Shown: positions 61,930 through 64,000 of the stretch, in pieces
Position numbering within the stretch: the first letter of the stretch is position 1
Layout: each line of letters opens with the position of its first letter
Source: Druceiella hillmani
Taxonomy: Eukaryota > Arthropoda > Insecta > Lepidoptera > Hepialidae
Direction: 5' to 3'
Length of the DNA: 64,000 nt
Assembly: GCA_039881145.1 (NCBI GenBank)
Contig: JAYKKI010000052.1
Location: 7,321,501 to 7,385,500 of the forward strand
Position numbers and translations under genes: made by a program
The notes under the pieces: model-generated
What the model saw: the letters and a program-made list of their open reading frames with translations, nothing else
Told to the model about the DNA's origin: nothing
The model's database searches: none

Positions 61930-64000
61930 CTTTATCCTTATATTCTGAAATATAAAATCTCAAACCATTAAATGATCGTACTCTACTGCGACCTAAAATT
62001 GATCATATGTAAAAACTGGCTGCGTCAACAAAATTCCAATTTTTTGTATGTTTTTTGTGTTTGAGACTAATTCATTGTTACCGCAAAAGTAGGGGTAATA
62101 ATAAATTGAGTTATTTGAAAGTTAAATGGTAAAATAATACCGGAATATGTTAAATTTATACGTGGAATTAAAGTTCTCTTGTGATTCCAGTTAAAACTTC
62201 GCTTACAATAGCATTAGATGCATACATTAGTTTCGCATTCTTGTTGACTAATACTTTCTTTGTATTTAAGTATCTGATTAGTAAAACGATGCAATTAACT
62301 TTCAAATTTAATATATGTGGTGACAAACAACTAATTGTCCAGTAATTCAAAAATTCTACTTGACAGTTATTGATTTAATTTTCAACATCACATGTTATTT
62401 TGTCATAGCTATGATACGTCTTCTGTTTACTTGGTATTTGATTAAGTATATCAGTATTTATAAAAGATAGTCAACTTTTTTAGGTGCTAAAATAACTTAC
62501 TTAAATATATTCTCCGAGAATATGTTTTCGGAAATATTTCCAGTCACCTCACCAATAATTTTATTTTAATCACCTCTTAATTATTCTGGTATTTCAATAA
62601 TATATTCGACAAACTGAGGGTAATTTGAGCTTCATTATTACCATTTTATTTTAAGAATTTGACATATTCTGTTTCAGTTGGTAAGGTTCTCACATGGTGA
62701 GTAAACGTATCATGATAAATAATCAAATATACGCCAACTTGGGACATAATTTCAAATAAATGTTTATGTTATTCATGCGGGATAATTAGTAAGATTTGCC
62801 AAAAAATTTTTCTTTAAAATTCTATCTCCTATTATTTGCAGTTAAAGCTAAGCAATTGAAAACTGTTGTAATGTACGACGATTAAGCGAATATAATTCGC
62901 GAATGATTACTATTTGTGTGAATGTTTTCCACAACTTGCATGAGTGGTTAAACAAAAAATTTAGATCCAGTACTGTGATACAAAACTTCACCTATCACAT
63001 AATCAATTAGATTAGCGTGTTCAATATTTGCAGTTCCATAATGCTCTAAAGAGGGAAACACGTTTTTTATTGGATGAATAGCACTTGCTTCGTCTAATCT
63101 CTGCAAATACGCGGGAACTATTAACCAAGTTCTTGGTATAATAAATTAAGAACGTTCGAAATATCCTAAATTTTTTAATAGAGATATATTAAAGTATACT
63201 TCTACATTGCAATCTCTCAAAAAACTTTCACTAAGATATTCTTTAAATTTATTCCATAACGGTACTGCACTGGCTGGCACATATAATGTACAAACACAAC
63301 CAAATAAATTTTGCATTTCATTTGGTGAATGTAATTCTTTTGATTTGTTTCAATATTCCTGTTATTAATATTATTTGAAGTAGTGCCGCGAGCATGCTAC
63401 CCTTCAACAAAAGAAGTGTGTGTAATTCAACTGTATGTTCTAACATCCACGAATGATTTTGGACCACAGACATATAATAATAGCAAAGGTATATGTAAAA
63501 GTTCGACGTCTTTTTCTGATCTATACATGTTAATAATTTTTTTGTCTTGCATTATCAATTGATTGACGTTCTTACACTTCTCGAAAGTAAAAATTCTGTC
63601 TACGCGGTAATTGAATGCCTAGTCTCACGAAGAGATATAATTGAAAATGCATTGGCGTTTATTCCTAGATGCGTCATATAGCTTCAATTGATCCGAAATA
63701 GTAGGCATTTCAAAAATATTTTACCTTCATCAATTTGTATTTCTTGAACCTAATTCAACTCCTCTCTGACCTAATTCAACAGATGCACTACCACAGTCAT
63801 TGTATAACTTGTTAAAGGTGTATTTAACACTTTTAACTGTACGGCATAATTCAACATTAATGTGGCAATTAAATTTGTAAGAAAATACGTATTGTGTGGT
63901 ACAGCATAACGAATATTGAAGCAAGTACCGCGAACTTCAGTATTAAAACCATTGTGACAACTTCTGTAAAATGAATATCCATTTAATGATTAACATGTAA
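61930..64000 (-). pseudogene. Autonomous Helitron Rep/helicase, decayed, runs off the window
   Basis: Minus-strand pieces appear in the correct order for a Helitron RepHel protein. Near 63,950-63,740 lies the Helitron-like N-terminal/Rep region: YRSCHNGFN, then RYAVPHN, then CHINVELCRTVKSVKYTF. At 63,345-63,170 come SPNEMQNLFGC and PLWNKFKEYLSESFLRDC (start of the Pif1-type helicase part). At about 62,610-62,450 come IIEIPE and VILAPKKVD. At 62,350-62,170 is LSPHILNLKVNCIVLLIR. At 62,160-61,950 come PTFAVTMN then SQ, and QPVFTYDQF then VAV, corresponding to the MTINKSQGQT and HGQLYVALSR helicase motifs. Stops and frameshifts are frequent, and the Walker A region was not found. The 5' end lies beyond 64,000. 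Confidence 0.85.

Overview
This is a strongly AT-rich eukaryotic window with no intact protein-coding gene that I can recognise, no rRNA or tRNA gene, and none of the layout of a bacterial genome. It looks like intergenic or intronic DNA from an insect or a related arthropod. The evidence is the mix of decayed transposons typical of insect genomes: Helitrons ending TC...CTAG, an endonuclease/reverse-transcriptase LINE tail, a DDE transposase of the PPRSPDL type, a tRNA-derived SINE, and Penelope-like fold-back fragments. Long (TA)n microsatellites fill much of the rest. Every recognisable coding stretch carries stops or frameshifts.

Left part (1-16 kb): a family of short fold-back elements with copies at 2.7, 3.9, 5.1 and 10.2 kb, and a further copy at 46.6 kb. 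Two copies have clear 12-13 bp target-site duplications, and two copies contain a hammerhead-ribozyme-like core. This part also holds a 290-bp segment present twice (6.6 and 7.7 kb), a CpG-rich cluster at 8.15-9.42 kb that could be a promoter or first exon, a 46-bp hairpin satellite at 10.35 kb and a DDE transposase remnant at 12.4-13.0 kb.

Middle (16-51 kb): LINE tails at 21.1 kb (minus) and 28.4 kb (plus), a complete-ended but internally deleted Helitron at 29,600-31,304, a SINE at 31.9-32.1 kb, a degenerate ~190-bp tandem array at 35 kb, a dispersed repeat shared by 38.8 kb and 50.4 kb, and MITE-like inverted repeats at 40.9 and 43.3 kb.

Right part (51-64 kb): a ~3.7-kb tandem segmental duplication (51.7-59.2 kb). 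Its best-conserved core is not protein-coding, and the second copy has gained a 68-bp snap-back palindrome. The last 2 kb carry a decayed autonomous Helitron (Rep/helicase, minus strand) that runs off the window end.

No pathway or operon can be described. Relationships here are between repeat copies, not cooperating genes. All identities were read by eye from translated motifs and alignments; no search was run.
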